DNA of 64,000 nt from Pseudomonas orientalis. GTDB taxonomy: Bacteria > Pseudomonadota > Gammaproteobacteria > Pseudomonadales > Pseudomonadaceae. Under the pieces are notes generated by a model that did no database searches, was not told where the DNA came from, and saw nothing but the letters and a program-made list of their open reading frames with translations. This document shows positions 17,537 to 26,459 of this stretch, piece by piece. Position numbers and translations under genes: made by a program. The DNA lies in assembly GCF_001439815.1 (NCBI RefSeq), contig NZ_JYLM01000004.1, positions 434,001 to 498,000 of the forward strand. Reading direction: 5' to 3'. The number at the start of each line of letters is the position of its first letter. The stretch's first letter is position 1.

Positions 17537-17628
17537 GGATCTTCCTTAAATATGCCGAGCATCCGTGTCGTGCCTGTGGGTATTGCCCTTCCCGCAGCGT
17601 TAGCCAAAGCATAATCAAGGAATCGCCC

Positions 17629-18684
17629 ATGAGCGCCAGCACCTCTGCCACCTTGCGTCACGATTGGTCTTTGGCCGAAGTCAAAGCCCTGTTCGTGCAG
17701 CCGTTCAATGACCTGTTGTTTCAGGCGCAGACCGTGCACCGCGCGCATTTCGACGCCAACCGTGTGCAGGTGTCTACGCTGCTGTCGATCAAAACCGGCG
17801 CCTGCCCGGAAGATTGCAAATATTGTCCGCAGTCGGGTCACTACAACACCGGTCTGGAAAAAGAAAAGCTGATGGAAGTGCAGAAGGTCCTCGAAGAGGC
17901 CGCCCGCGCCAAGGCCATCGGCTCGACGCGTTTCTGCATGGGCGCCGCCTGGAAACATCCATCGGCCAAAGACATGCCCTACGTGCTGGAGATGGTCAAG
18001 GGTGTGAAGGCCATGGGCCTGGAAACCTGCATGACCCTGGGCCGTCTCGACCAGGACCAGACCGAAGCCTTGGCCCAGGCCGGCCTCGACTACTACAACC
18101 ACAACCTCGATACCTCGCCGGAATTCTACGGTTCGATCATCACCACGCGCACCTACAGCGAGCGCCTGCAAACCCTGGCCTACGTGCGTGAGTCGGGGAT
18201 GAAGATCTGCTCCGGCGGTATTCTCGGCATGGGCGAATCCCTGGATGACCGCGCCAACCTGCTGATCCAACTGGCCAACCTGCCGGAGCATCCGGAGTCG
18301 GTGCCGATCAACATGCTGGTCAAGGTGGCCGGTACGCCGTTGGAAAACGCCGAGGACATCGACCCGTTCGACTTTATCCGCATGCTGGCGGTGGCGCGCA
18401 TCCTGATGCCGCAATCCCATGTGCGCCTGTCGGCCGGCCGTGAGGCCATGAACGAGCAGATGCAGGCCCTGGCGTTCTTTGCCGGCGCCAACTCGATCTT
18501 CTACGGCGACAAGCTGCTGACCACCGCCAATCCGCAGGCGGACAAGGATATGCAATTGTTCTCGCGCCTTGGGATCCTGCCGGAGGCGCGGGAAGAACAC
18601 GCCGACGAAGTGCATCAGGCGGCGATCGAGCAAGCGTTGGTAGAACAGAAGAGCAGCGAACAGTTCTACAACGCCGCCGTTTAA
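17629..18684 (+). CDS. bioB: Biotin synthase
   Basis: 351 residues. Radical-SAM enzyme that inserts sulfur into dethiobiotin, the last step of biotin synthesis. The SAM cluster CxxxCxxC is at C59, C63, C66 ([10 protein letters not shown]); [13 protein letters not shown] and the Arg of RLSAGRE near the C-terminus, plus other 2Fe-2S ligands, fit the family. The start is the ATG of MSASTSATL, with AAGGA 7 nt upstream; a longer frame would run back into the operator. First gene of bioBFHCD, separated from bioF by a REPIN. Confidence 0.97.
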   Translation: MSASTSATLRHDWSLAEVKALFVQPFNDLLFQAQTVHRAHFDANRVQVSTLLSIKTGACPEDCKYCPQSGHYNTGLEKEKLMEVQKVLEEAARAKAIGSTRFCMGAAWKHPSAKDMPYVLEMVKGVKAMGLETCMTLGRLDQDQTEALAQAGLDYYNHNLDTSPEFYGSIITTRTYSERLQTLAYVRESGMKICSGGILGMGESLDDRANLLIQLANLPEHPESVPINMLVKVAGTPLENAEDIDPFDFIRMLAVARILMPQSHVRLSAGREAMNEQMQALAFFAGANSIFYGDKLLTTANPQADKDMQLFSRLGILPEAREEHADEVHQAAIEQALVEQKSSEQFYNAAV

Positions 18685-18701
18685 CCCAAATGCATTCCAA
18701 A

Positions 18702-18790
18702 TGTGGGAGGGGGCTTGCCCCCGATGACGGTAGGTCAGCCAGCACTTGTGTTGACTGAGATACAGCCATCGGGGGCAAGCCCCCTCCCAC
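18702..18790. repeat. REPIN, family A, inside the bio operon
   Basis: TGTGGGAGGGGGCTTGCCCC ... GGGGCAAGCCCCCTCCCAC in the 144-nt gap between bioB and bioF; it would fold in the bio mRNA. Confidence 0.92.
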
Positions 18791-18828
18791 CTTTCGAACC
18801 GCGTACACCCTGCTGAATCGAGGCCTGC

Positions 18829-20010
18829 ATGTCTTTCGATCTCGCCGCGCGCCTCGCTGCCCGCCGTGCCGAACACCTTTACCGTCAACGCCCCTTGCTG
18901 GAGAGCCCCCAGGGCCCGGAAGTGGTGGTGGACGGCAAGCCGCTGCTGGCGTTTTGTAACAATGACTACCTCGGCCTGGCCAACCATCCGCAGGTGATCG
19001 AAGCCTGGCGCGCCGGTGCGTCCCGCTGGGGCGTGGGTGGCGGCGCGTCGCACCTGGTAGTGGGGCACGCCACGCCGCACCATGAACTGGAAGAAGCCCT
19101 TGCCTACCTGACCGGGCGCCCGCGTGCATTGCTGTTCACCACCGGCTACATGGCCAACCTCGGCGCGGTGACGGCGTTGGTGGGGCAGGGCGATACGGTG
19201 CTGGAAGATCGTCTCAACCATGCTTCGCTGCTGGATGCCGGCTTGTTGTCCGGGGCGCGTTTCAACCGTTACCTGCATAACGACGCCGCCAGCCTTGCCA
19301 AGCGCCTGGAGAAAGCCACCGGTAACGCGCTGGTGGTGACCGATGGCGTGTTCAGCATGGATGGCAACCTTGCCGATCTGCCCGCGCTGGCCCGTGAAGC
19401 CAGGGCCAGGGGCGCCTGGTTGATGGTGGACGACGCCCACGGCTTCGGCCCGCTGGGGGCCAACGGCGCGGGCATCGTCGAGCATTTTGGCCTGAGCCAG
19501 GACGACGTGCCGGTATTGGTCGGCACCCTCGGTAAAGCCTTTGGCACCGCCGGTGCCTTTGTGGCGGGCAGTGAAGAGCTGATCGAAAGCCTGATTCAAT
19601 TCGCCCGGCCGTACATCTACACCACCAGCCAGCCGCCGGCGCTGGCGTGCGCCACTCTGAAAAGCCTGGAGCTGCTGCGCACCGAGCATTGGCGACGCGA
19701 GCACCTCAACGGGTTGATCCGCCAGTTCCGTCAGGGCGCCGAACAGATCGGCCTGAGGTTGATGGACAGCTTTACACCGATCCAGCCGATCCTGATGGGC
19801 GACAGCGCGCGCGCCTTGCGCCTGTCGCAGATGCTGCGCGAGCGCGGGTTGATGGTGACCGCGATCCGTCCCCCCACCGTGCCCGCCGGCGGCGCTCGTT
19901 TGCGCGTGACGTTGACGGCGGCCCACAGCGCGGCGCAGGTGCAGCTATTGTTAAACGCATTGGAAGCGTGTTTCCGGTTGTTGAACACCATGGAGCCCGA
20001 GCATGCGTGA
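18829..20010 (+). CDS. bioF: 8-amino-7-oxononanoate synthase
   Basis: 393 residues. PLP enzyme that condenses pimeloyl-[ACP] with alanine. Motifs: [33 protein letters not shown], and the PLP lysine in [14 protein letters not shown]. The start ATG has GAGG 6 nt upstream, just after the REPIN. The stop overlaps bioH by 8 nt, so the two are coupled. Confidence 0.97.
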   Translation: MSFDLAARLAARRAEHLYRQRPLLESPQGPEVVVDGKPLLAFCNNDYLGLANHPQVIEAWRAGASRWGVGGGASHLVVGHATPHHELEEALAYLTGRPRALLFTTGYMANLGAVTALVGQGDTVLEDRLNHASLLDAGLLSGARFNRYLHNDAASLAKRLEKATGNALVVTDGVFSMDGNLADLPALAREARARGAWLMVDDAHGFGPLGANGAGIVEHFGLSQDDVPVLVGTLGKAFGTAGAFVAGSEELIESLIQFARPYIYTTSQPPALACATLKSLELLRTEHWRREHLNGLIRQFRQGAEQIGLRLMDSFTPIQPILMGDSARALRLSQMLRERGLMVTAIRPPTVPAGGARLRVTLTAAHSAAQVQLLLNALEACFRLLNTMEPEHA

Positions 20011-20734
20011 TCGACTGGTATTGCTGCCCGGCTGGGGCCTGGGTGTGTCGCCGCTGGAGCCGCTGGCTGCGGCGTTGCAGGGGTTGAATGAGCACCTGCA
20101 CGTGCAGATCGAGCCGTTGCCGGCCCTGGACGCCGGCGACTTGTCCGAATGGCTGGACGAACTGGATGCCACGCTGCCGGACAATGTCTGGCTCGGCGGC
20201 TGGTCCCTGGGCGGCATGCTCGCTTCAGAGCTGGCGGCACGACGGTCCGAGCGTTGCTGCGGTTTGCTCACCCTGGCGAGCAATCCGTGCTTTGTCGCCC
20301 ATGACGGTTGGCCGCACGCGATGCCTGCTGAAACATTCGACGCGTTCCTCGCCGGCTGTCATGCCGACTCCCAGGTCACCCTCAAGCGCTTTGGTTTGCT
20401 GTGTGCCAAGGGCGCGGCCGACCCGCGCGGGCTCTCGCGTCTGCTGGTCAGTGGAGCGCCGAACACTTCGCCCAGCGTGTTGATGCCCGGCCTGGAAGTG
20501 CTTGCCCAATTGGATACCCGCGCCGCCTTGCAGGCCTTTCGCGGGCCGCAACTGCACCTGTTTGCCGGCCAGGATGGGCTGGTGCCCGCCGAAGCCGCCA
20601 GTGACTTGCTGGCGCTGCTGCCCGATGTGGAAATCGGCCTGATCGAACAGGCCGGTCACGCTTTTCTTCTGGAGGACCCTCACGGTGTCGCGGGGGCCAT
20701 CCAGGTTTTTTTGCATGAGTGCGTCGATGACTGA
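20003..20734 (+). CDS. bioH: Pimeloyl-[ACP] methyl ester esterase
   Basis: 243 residues, alpha/beta hydrolase. Nucleophile elbow GGWSLGGML (Ser), later Asp in [12 protein letters not shown] and the His of [12 protein letters not shown] complete the triad. BioH removes the methyl group that BioC added, releasing pimeloyl-ACP for BioF. It overlaps bioF upstream and bioC downstream, indicating tight translational coupling. Confidence 0.95.
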   Translation: MRDRLVLLPGWGLGVSPLEPLAAALQGLNEHLHVQIEPLPALDAGDLSEWLDELDATLPDNVWLGGWSLGGMLASELAARRSERCCGLLTLASNPCFVAHDGWPHAMPAETFDAFLAGCHADSQVTLKRFGLLCAKGAADPRGLSRLLVSGAPNTSPSVLMPGLEVLAQLDTRAALQAFRGPQLHLFAGQDGLVPAEAASDLLALLPDVEIGLIEQAGHAFLLEDPHGVAGAIQVFLHECVDD

Positions 20735-21539
20735 TCTATCCCATCCTTACCTGCCCGGCGCCTTGCCCGACAAACGCCAGGTGGCCGCTTCGTTTTCCCG
20801 GGCTGCGGCCAGTTACGACAGCGTGGCCGAGCTGCAGCGGGCGGTGGGGCATGCCCTGCTCGCGCGGTTACCGCCAGGAATCGCACCACAACGCTGGCTC
20901 GACCTGGGCTGCGGCACGGGCTATTTCAGCCGTGCACTGGCTGAGCGGCTACCTGCCAGCCAAGGTACCGCGCTGGATATCGCCGAGGGCATGCTCAACC
21001 ATGCGCGGCCCTCAGGCGGCGCGCAGTACTTTATCGCCGGGGATGCGGAACGCTTGCCGCTGAAGGCTGAAAGCTTCGCGCTGATGTTTTCCAGCCTGGC
21101 GGTGCAGTGGTGTGCGAACTTCGACGCGGTCCTCAGTGAAGCCTTTCGCGTGCTGCAACCGGGCGGTGTGCTGGCCTTTGCCAGCCTGTGCGTGGGCACG
21201 CTGGACGAGCTGCGCCAGAGCTGGCGCGCGGCGGATGGCCTGGTTCACGTCAACCGTTTCCGCACCTTCGAGGCTTATCAGCAGCTGTGCGCAGCCAGTG
21301 GTTTTCGGGTGACCAGCCTGGAACGGCGGCCCCATGTCCTGTATTACCCGGACGTGCGCAGCCTGACCCATGAGCTCAAAGCCCTGGGCGCGCATAACCT
21401 CAACCCCGGTCGCCCGGGCGGGTTGACCGGCCGCGCGCGGGTTGCGGCACTGGTCCAGGCCTATGAGCAGTTCCGTCAGCCCCAGGGCCTGCCGGCCACT
21501 TACCAGGTGGTGTACGCCGTACTGGAGAAACCGCTATGA
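20727..21539 (+). CDS. bioC: Malonyl-[ACP] O-methyltransferase
   Basis: 270 residues. SAM-dependent methyltransferase with motif [16 protein letters not shown], then ALDIAEGML and FSSLAVQWC. It methylates malonyl-ACP to start pimelate synthesis through the fatty-acid machinery. An ATG at 20715 in frame is an alternative start; the chosen one gives the family N-terminus [11 protein letters not shown] and overlaps the bioH stop. It ends in an ATGA overlap with bioD. Confidence 0.94.
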   Translation: MTDLSHPYLPGALPDKRQVAASFSRAAASYDSVAELQRAVGHALLARLPPGIAPQRWLDLGCGTGYFSRALAERLPASQGTALDIAEGMLNHARPSGGAQYFIAGDAERLPLKAESFALMFSSLAVQWCANFDAVLSEAFRVLQPGGVLAFASLCVGTLDELRQSWRAADGLVHVNRFRTFEAYQQLCAASGFRVTSLERRPHVLYYPDVRSLTHELKALGAHNLNPGRPGGLTGRARVAALVQAYEQFRQPQGLPATYQVVYAVLEKPL

Positions 21540-22216
21540 GCGCCGCTTATTTCATCACCGGCACCGACACCGATGTGGGCAAGACCACCATCGCCGCCGG
21601 CCTGCTGCATGCCGCGCGCCAAGCGGGTAAAACCACGGCGGCGGGAAAACCGGTGGCCTCGGGCTGCCAGATCACGCCCAAGGGCTTGCGCAACGCTGAT
21701 GCCCTGGCGCTGCTCGCCGAGTGTTCATTGCCGTTGAGCTATGCCGAGGTCAACCCGGTGGCGTTGGAACCTGCGATTGCGCCGCATCTGGCCGCGCGTG
21801 AGGCGGGGGTCGCGCTGACGGTGCAATCGCTGCTCAAGCCGATGCAGCGGATTCTCGCGCACAAGGCGGACTTCACCTTGATCGAAGGCGCGGGCGGTTG
21901 GCGCGTGCCCCTGGCCGACCAAGCCAACCTGTCGGACCTGGCCATTGCGCTCAAGCTTCCGGTGATTCTGGTGGTGGGTGTGCGCCTGGGGTGTATCAGC
22001 CATGCGTTGCTCACGGCCGAAGCGATCGCGCGCGATGGATTGCAGCTGGCCGGTTGGGTGGCCAATATCATCGACCCGAAGACCTCTCGTCTGGAGGAGA
22101 ACCTCGCCACCTTGGCCGAGCGTTTGCCGGCGCCTTGCCTTGGGCGGGTACCGAAACTCAAGCATGCCGGGGCGGCAGCAGTGGCTGCGTACCTGGAAAT
22201 GGACCTGCTTGACTGA
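21536..22216 (+). CDS. bioD: Dethiobiotin synthetase
   Basis: 226 residues. P-loop ATP-dependent carboxylase, with [10 protein letters not shown] at residues about 8-17, KPVASG and [10 protein letters not shown]. It closes the ureido ring of dethiobiotin. Last gene of bioBFHCD; bioA (DAPA aminotransferase) is absent from the window, as is usual in Pseudomonas, where it lies elsewhere. Confidence 0.96.
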   Translation: MSAAYFITGTDTDVGKTTIAAGLLHAARQAGKTTAAGKPVASGCQITPKGLRNADALALLAECSLPLSYAEVNPVALEPAIAPHLAAREAGVALTVQSLLKPMQRILAHKADFTLIEGAGGWRVPLADQANLSDLAIALKLPVILVVGVRLGCISHALLTAEAIARDGLQLAGWVANIIDPKTSRLEENLATLAERLPAPCLGRVPKLKHAGAAAVAAYLEMDLLD

Positions 22217-22322
22217 TTTTGGCTATCGCTTAGGCAATGTGCCATTAGTGTTTTTGACGGGCGTTTCGCCAGGATGTCTGATTCAATTGGCACTCACGAT
22301 TCTCTAAAGGCAGGCTTGCGCC

Positions 22323-22604
22323 ATGGAAATCTCTGGAAGCAGCGCGTTTTATTCGGGCCTGAGTACCATTCAGGCCGGGCAGAGCCGTGTCGACCAGGCC
22401 GCCGGCAAGATTGCCAGCGCCGCGACGACCCAGCCATCGGCCGCGCAAAGCGACCGTCTGCAAGCCAACGATCGCGCCCAGGCATCCAACTCGGCGAGCA
22501 ATATGGTCGAAATGGCCCAGGGCAAGTTTCAAGTGGAACTGGGGGCGAAAGTCGCCAAGGCTTCGGACGAAATGCTCGGTACGTTGATCGATACCTACGC
22601 CTGA
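22323..22604 (+). CDS. Small conserved protein of unknown function
   Basis: 93 residues, no signal peptide or membrane segment. N-terminus MEISGSSAFYSGLSTIQAGQ, an Ala/Ser/Gln-rich middle, and a C-terminal amphipathic helix (NMVEMAQGKFQVELGAKVAK). The ends vaguely resemble flagellar rod/hook proteins (FlgB/FlgC), whose N- and C-terminal helices pack together, but this is not a firm match. The codon use is normal. It lies about 100 nt after bioD in the same direction and 27 nt before a REPIN. I recall orthologues in this position in other pseudomonads. A link to PQQ synthesis is not supported. Confidence 0.75.
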   Translation: MEISGSSAFYSGLSTIQAGQSRVDQAAGKIASAATTQPSAAQSDRLQANDRAQASNSASNMVEMAQGKFQVELGAKVAKASDEMLGTLIDTYA

Positions 22605-22629
22605 TTCTTTGAACGCATGACATTCAAAA

Positions 22630-22718
22630 TGTGGGAGGGGGCTTGCCCCCGATAGCGGTCTATCAGCCAGCTTATTCATAGCTGACCTACCGCCATCGGG
22701 GGCAAGCCCCCTCCCACA
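22630..22718. repeat. REPIN, family A
   Basis: TGTGGGAGGGGGCTTGCCCC ... GGGGCAAGCCCCCTCCCACA, canonical inverted arms. Confidence 0.92.
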
Positions 22719-22828
22719 TTTGTTTTGTGCCCTCTCGCTGAACTCCTACACTTCTTGTGGCATCACGCCACAGGCTTCGCTGTGCGCGCCATTGATCCGC
22801 ATCAAGACAAACGGCATCAGGCCGACGC

Positions 22829-22857
22829 TTGACAACCCCATGTCGTAAACGTATGTT
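22829..22857 (+). promoter_or_regulatory. Sigma-70-type promoter of the first acyl-CoA dehydrogenase
   Basis: TTGACA (22829-22834), 17-nt spacer, TATGTT (22852-22857). A perfect -35 and 4 of 6 at -10; 76 nt upstream of the ATG. Confidence 0.55.
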
Positions 22858-22872
22858 TCAAACACCTGTTTG
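22847..22872 (+). promoter_or_regulatory. Two adjacent PsrA-type palindromes
   Basis: AAAC-GTAT-GTTT (22847-22858) directly followed by CAAAC-ACCT-GTTTG (22859-22872). The second is a perfect match to the PsrA pattern G/CAAAC-N2 to 4-GTTTG/C; PsrA is the long-chain-fatty-acid-responsive repressor of Pseudomonas beta-oxidation genes. The sites cover the -10 and likely start of transcription. Confidence 0.65.
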
Positions 22873-22932
22873 ACCGCCATCATCCTTCCAAGCGGTTGTT
22901 CATCCCAGCTACATCAGCAGAGGTTTATCGCT

Positions 22933-24738
22933 ATGCCTGACTACAAGGCCCCCTTGCGTGATATTCGCTTCGTTCGTGACGAACTGCTCGGTTATGAAGC
23001 GCATTATCAGAGCCTGCCGGCTTGCCAGGACGCTACGCCGGACATGGTTGACGCCATTCTCGAAGAAGGCGCCAAGTTCTGTGAGCAAGTGCTGGCACCG
23101 CTGAACCGCGTGGGTGACATCGAAGGGTGTACCTGGAGCGAGTCAGGCGTTAAAACCCCTGCCGGTTTCAAAGAAGCCTACAAACAGTTCGTCGAAGGCG
23201 GCTGGCCTAGCCTGGCCCATGACGTGGAGCACGGTGGCCAAGGCCTGCCGGAGTCCCTGGGTCTGGCCGTGAGTGAAATGGTCGGCGAAGCCAACTGGTC
23301 GTGGGGCATGTACCCAGGCCTGTCCCATGGTGCGATGAACACCATTTCCGAGCACGGCACGCCGGAGCAGCAAGAGGCCTACCTGACCAAACTGGTGTCG
23401 GGCGAGTGGACCGGCACCATGTGCCTGACCGAGCCGCACTGCGGCACTGACCTGGGCATGCTGCGCACCAAGGCCGAGCCTCAGGCCGACGGTTCCTACA
23501 AAGTCTCCGGCACCAAGATCTTCATCTCGGCCGGTGAACACGACATGGCCGACAACATCGTCCACATCGTGCTGGCGCGCCTGCCGGACGCACCGGCCGG
23601 TACCAAAGGTATCTCGCTGTTTATCGTGCCCAAATTCCTGCCCAACGCCGATGGTTCGGTGGGCGAGCGCAACGCGGTGACCTGTGGCTCCCTGGAACAC
23701 AAGATGGGCATCCACGGCAACGCCACCTGCGTGATGAACTTCGACGCGGCCACCGGCTACCTGATCGGCCCGGCGAACAAAGGCCTGAACTGCATGTTCA
23801 CCTTCATGAACACCGCTCGCCTGGGCACCGCGCTGCAAGGCCTGGCCCACGCCGAGATCGGTTTCCAGGGTGGCCTGAAATATGCGCGTGACCGCCTGCA
23901 AATGCGTTCCCTGACCGGCCCGAAAGCGCCGGAAAAAGCCGCCGACCCGATCATCGTGCACCCTGACGTGCGCCGCATGCTGCTGACCATGAAAGCCTTC
24001 GCCGAAGGCAACCGTGCGATGGTGTACTTCACCGCCAAGCAAGTGGACATCGTCAAGTACGGCACCGATGACGAAGCCAAGAAACAGGCTGATGGCCTGC
24101 TGGCCTTCATGACCCCGATCGCCAAAGCGTTCATGACCGAAGTCGGTTTCGAGTCCGCCAACCACGGCGTACAGATCTACGGCGGTCACGGTTTCATCGC
24201 CGAGTGGGGCATGGAGCAGAACGTTCGCGACAGCCGCATTTCGATGCTGTACGAAGGCACCACCGGTATCCAGGCCCTGGACCTGCTCGGCCGTAAAGTG
24301 CTGATGACCCAGGGCGAAGCGCTCAAGGGCTTTACCAAGATCGTGCACAAGTTCTGCCAGGCCAACGAAGGCAACGAAGCGGTCAAGGAATTCGTTGCGC
24401 CGCTGGCGGCGCTGAACAAAGAGTGGGGCGAGTTGACCATGAAGGTCGGCATGGCCGCGATGAAAGACCGTGAAGAAGTCGGTGCCGCCTCGGTGGACTA
24501 CCTGATGTACTCCGGTTATGCGTGCCTGGCTTACTTCTGGGCCGACATGGCACGCCTGGCCGCCGAGAAACTGGCTGCCGGCACCGGCGAAGAGGCGTTC
24601 TACACCGCCAAGCTGCAGACTGCGCGCTTCTACTTCCAGCGCATCCTGCCGCGTACCCGCACCCACGTGGCAACCATGCTGTCGGGCGCGAGCAACCTGA
24701 TGGACATGAAAGAAGAGGACTTCGGCCTGGCTTACTAA
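22933..24738 (+). CDS. Acyl-CoA dehydrogenase, paralogue 1
   Basis: 601 residues, longer than the usual 380-residue enzyme because of a C-terminal extension (about 470-600) found in the Pseudomonas FadE-like group. N-terminal MPDYKAPLRDIRFV, FAD/substrate core with TMCLTEPHCGTDLG and TKIFISAGEHD, catalytic glutamate in LYEGTTGIQALDLLGRK. It oxidises acyl-CoA to trans-2-enoyl-CoA in beta-oxidation, passing electrons to ETF. AGAGG precedes the ATG. It is preceded by PsrA-type sites and followed by a strong terminator. Chain-length preference cannot be read here; homologues next to bio genes in P. aeruginosa (PA0506-PA0508) are FadE-type enzymes. Confidence 0.94.
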   Translation: MPDYKAPLRDIRFVRDELLGYEAHYQSLPACQDATPDMVDAILEEGAKFCEQVLAPLNRVGDIEGCTWSESGVKTPAGFKEAYKQFVEGGWPSLAHDVEHGGQGLPESLGLAVSEMVGEANWSWGMYPGLSHGAMNTISEHGTPEQQEAYLTKLVSGEWTGTMCLTEPHCGTDLGMLRTKAEPQADGSYKVSGTKIFISAGEHDMADNIVHIVLARLPDAPAGTKGISLFIVPKFLPNADGSVGERNAVTCGSLEHKMGIHGNATCVMNFDAATGYLIGPANKGLNCMFTFMNTARLGTALQGLAHAEIGFQGGLKYARDRLQMRSLTGPKAPEKAADPIIVHPDVRRMLLTMKAFAEGNRAMVYFTAKQVDIVKYGTDDEAKKQADGLLAFMTPIAKAFMTEVGFESANHGVQIYGGHGFIAEWGMEQNVRDSRISMLYEGTTGIQALDLLGRKVLMTQGEALKGFTKIVHKFCQANEGNEAVKEFVAPLAALNKEWGELTMKVGMAAMKDREEVGAASVDYLMYSGYACLAYFWADMARLAAEKLAAGTGEEAFYTAKLQTARFYFQRILPRTRTHVATMLSGASNLMDMKEEDFGLAY

Positions 24739-24756
24739 GCCTTACCGGGTTCAGAA

Positions 24757-24789
24757 AAGCCGCTTCCTTTCGAGGAAGCGGTTTTTTTT
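24757..24789 (+). terminator. Intrinsic terminator after acyl-CoA dehydrogenase 1
   Basis: CCGCTTCC-TTTCGA-GGAAGCGG followed by eight T; 22 nt after the stop codon. Confidence 0.92.
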
Positions 24790-24832
24790 CGTCCGTGCGA
24801 ATACCGCTGGCTAAACATTGAAATGCGGTCAA

Positions 24833-24922
24833 TGTGGGAGAGGGCTTGCTCCCGATTGCGGTATGTCAGCTAGCCGATTTGGCGGCTGTCACAATGCCAT
24901 CGGGGGCAAGCCCCCTCCCACA
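24833..24922. repeat. REPIN, family A
   Basis: TGTGGGAGAGGGCTTGCTCC (slightly diverged left arm) ... GGGGCAAGCCCCCTCCCACA. It occupies much of the 341-bp gap between the terminator and the diguanylate cyclase; nothing else is seen in that gap. Confidence 0.88.
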
Positions 24923-25079
24923 TGCGTTTTGTGCCGATGCGAAAAAAGCGCGCTGACGCTAAGGGTTTGATGAAGCGTGCCGTTACAGTGATGGCAAAGT
25001 GATACATGGCCGGTCAGTTGTGCTTAACTGGCCGCTTCGAGGCACAGTGCCATTATTCTTGCGGGTCGGAGTTTTACCC

Positions 25080-26369
25080 TTGTCACGCGTGTCCGCTGTA
25101 CGCTTCAGTCATTTCCTACCCTCGTTGCTGCTATTGCTGGCCGGGCTCTCGGCTGCCTATCTCAAGGACCTCAACGTCTTCTTCACCTCGCTGTTCAACG
25201 TGCTGCCGACCCTGGTGCTGTTGCTCGGCGGAGCGTACTGCGCGGTCTATCGGCGTCAGCGTGAGTTGTTCCTGATGATCACGGTGTACGTCACGTATTT
25301 CCTGCTGGACACCCAGACCGATTTCTACCGCGACCATGGCCGCGTACGCGAAGACGCTGCGGTGGTATTTCACCTGTGCTGCCTGCTGCTGCCGTTGCTG
25401 TTCAGCGTGTACGCGCTGTGGCAGGAAAAGACCCACCTGTTCCGTGACTTCGTCGCACGCTGCGCGGTGTTATTGGCCGTCGGCAGCGTGGCGCTGGCGC
25501 TGGAGCAAAGTTACCCACAGGGGGTGCTGGACTGGTTGGCCGAGATTCGCTGGCCGGCGCTGCATGGCGCCTGGATGAGCCTGATCCAGCTGTCATACCC
25601 GATGTTCCTGATTGGCTTTATCACCCTGGCCGCCCAGTACTGGTATCAGCCGCGCCCGCTGCACGCCGCGCAACTGGTGGGGTTGCTGGGGATGTTCTGG
25701 ATGCTGCCGCAGACCTTCATCCTGCCGTTTACCCTCAACATCATGTGCAGCCAGGTGATGCTGATGATCGCGGCCGGTGTGGCGCATGAGGCCTATCAAA
25801 TGGCCTTTCGCGATGAGCTGACCGGCTTGCCCGGTCGCCGCGCCCTTAATGAACGCATGCAGCGATTGGGGCGCAACTATGTGCTGGCGATGGGCGACGT
25901 GGACCATTTCAAGCGTTTCAACGACACCCACGGTCATGACGTGGGTGATCAGGTGTTGCGCCTGGTGGCGAGCAAACTGTCCAAGGTCAGCGGCGGCGGG
26001 CGCGCCTATCGTTACGGCGGTGAAGAGTTTGCCGTGGTGTTTGCCGGCAAGAGCCTGGATGAATGCCTGCCGCACTTGGAGGAGATCCGCGAAATCATTG
26101 CCAACTATGCGATCAAATTGCGCAACCCGGACCGCCCCAATGACGACCATCAGGGGCGCCAGCGTCGCGCTGCCAGCGGTGCGTCCAGTGTGTCGGTGAC
26201 CGTCAGCATCGGCGTGGCCGAGCGCCAGGCCGAGCAGCGCAGCCCTGAAGAAGTGCTCAAGTGCGCCGATCAGGCGCTCTACGCCGCCAAGGGCGCCGGG
26301 CGCAATTGCGTGATCGCGGCCGGGCAGAACCGTCGCGGTGCGGTGCGCATGCAAAGCGCTGCCGGTTGA
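25080..26369 (+). CDS. Membrane-bound diguanylate cyclase (GGDEF)
   Basis: About 429 residues. Six or seven membrane helices (about 10-245) followed by a GGDEF domain with DELTGLPGRRAL, DVDHFKRFND and the active site YRYGGEEFAVV. The RxxD inhibitory site expected five residues before GGEEF is absent (GGGRAYRYGG), so product inhibition is probably lost. Makes c-di-GMP in response to an unknown membrane signal. The start is uncertain: TTG at 25080 has GGAG 8 nt upstream and is preferred; GTG at 24999 gives 27 more residues. It lies between two acyl-CoA dehydrogenase paralogues, and only 90 nt precede the second, so partial co-expression is possible. Confidence 0.9.
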   Translation: MSRVSAVRFSHFLPSLLLLLAGLSAAYLKDLNVFFTSLFNVLPTLVLLLGGAYCAVYRRQRELFLMITVYVTYFLLDTQTDFYRDHGRVREDAAVVFHLCCLLLPLLFSVYALWQEKTHLFRDFVARCAVLLAVGSVALALEQSYPQGVLDWLAEIRWPALHGAWMSLIQLSYPMFLIGFITLAAQYWYQPRPLHAAQLVGLLGMFWMLPQTFILPFTLNIMCSQVMLMIAAGVAHEAYQMAFRDELTGLPGRRALNERMQRLGRNYVLAMGDVDHFKRFNDTHGHDVGDQVLRLVASKLSKVSGGGRAYRYGGEEFAVVFAGKSLDECLPHLEEIREIIANYAIKLRNPDRPNDDHQGRQRRAASGASSVSVTVSIGVAERQAEQRSPEEVLKCADQALYAAKGAGRNCVIAAGQNRRGAVRMQSAAG

Positions 26370-26459
26370 GTAATGGTGCTGTATTCAGCAGCCCTACAGT
26401 GATTGTTTGCGGCGTTGGCCGGCAGTAGGTTGAAACCATCTGCTGCCGGAGACATTGCC

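Larger units (their letters stand above)
22605..22932. other. Intergenic region before the first acyl-CoA dehydrogenase
   Basis: 328 bp holding a family A REPIN (22630-22718), a small hairpin near 22757 (TGTGGCATCACGCCACA) and the promoter plus PsrA-type palindromes at 22829-22872. No coding frame. Confidence 0.7.

Noticed and set aside
22323..22604. Annotation of the small protein as PqqE
   Set aside because: It has no cysteine motif, and the true radical-SAM pqqE is at 33097-34281.
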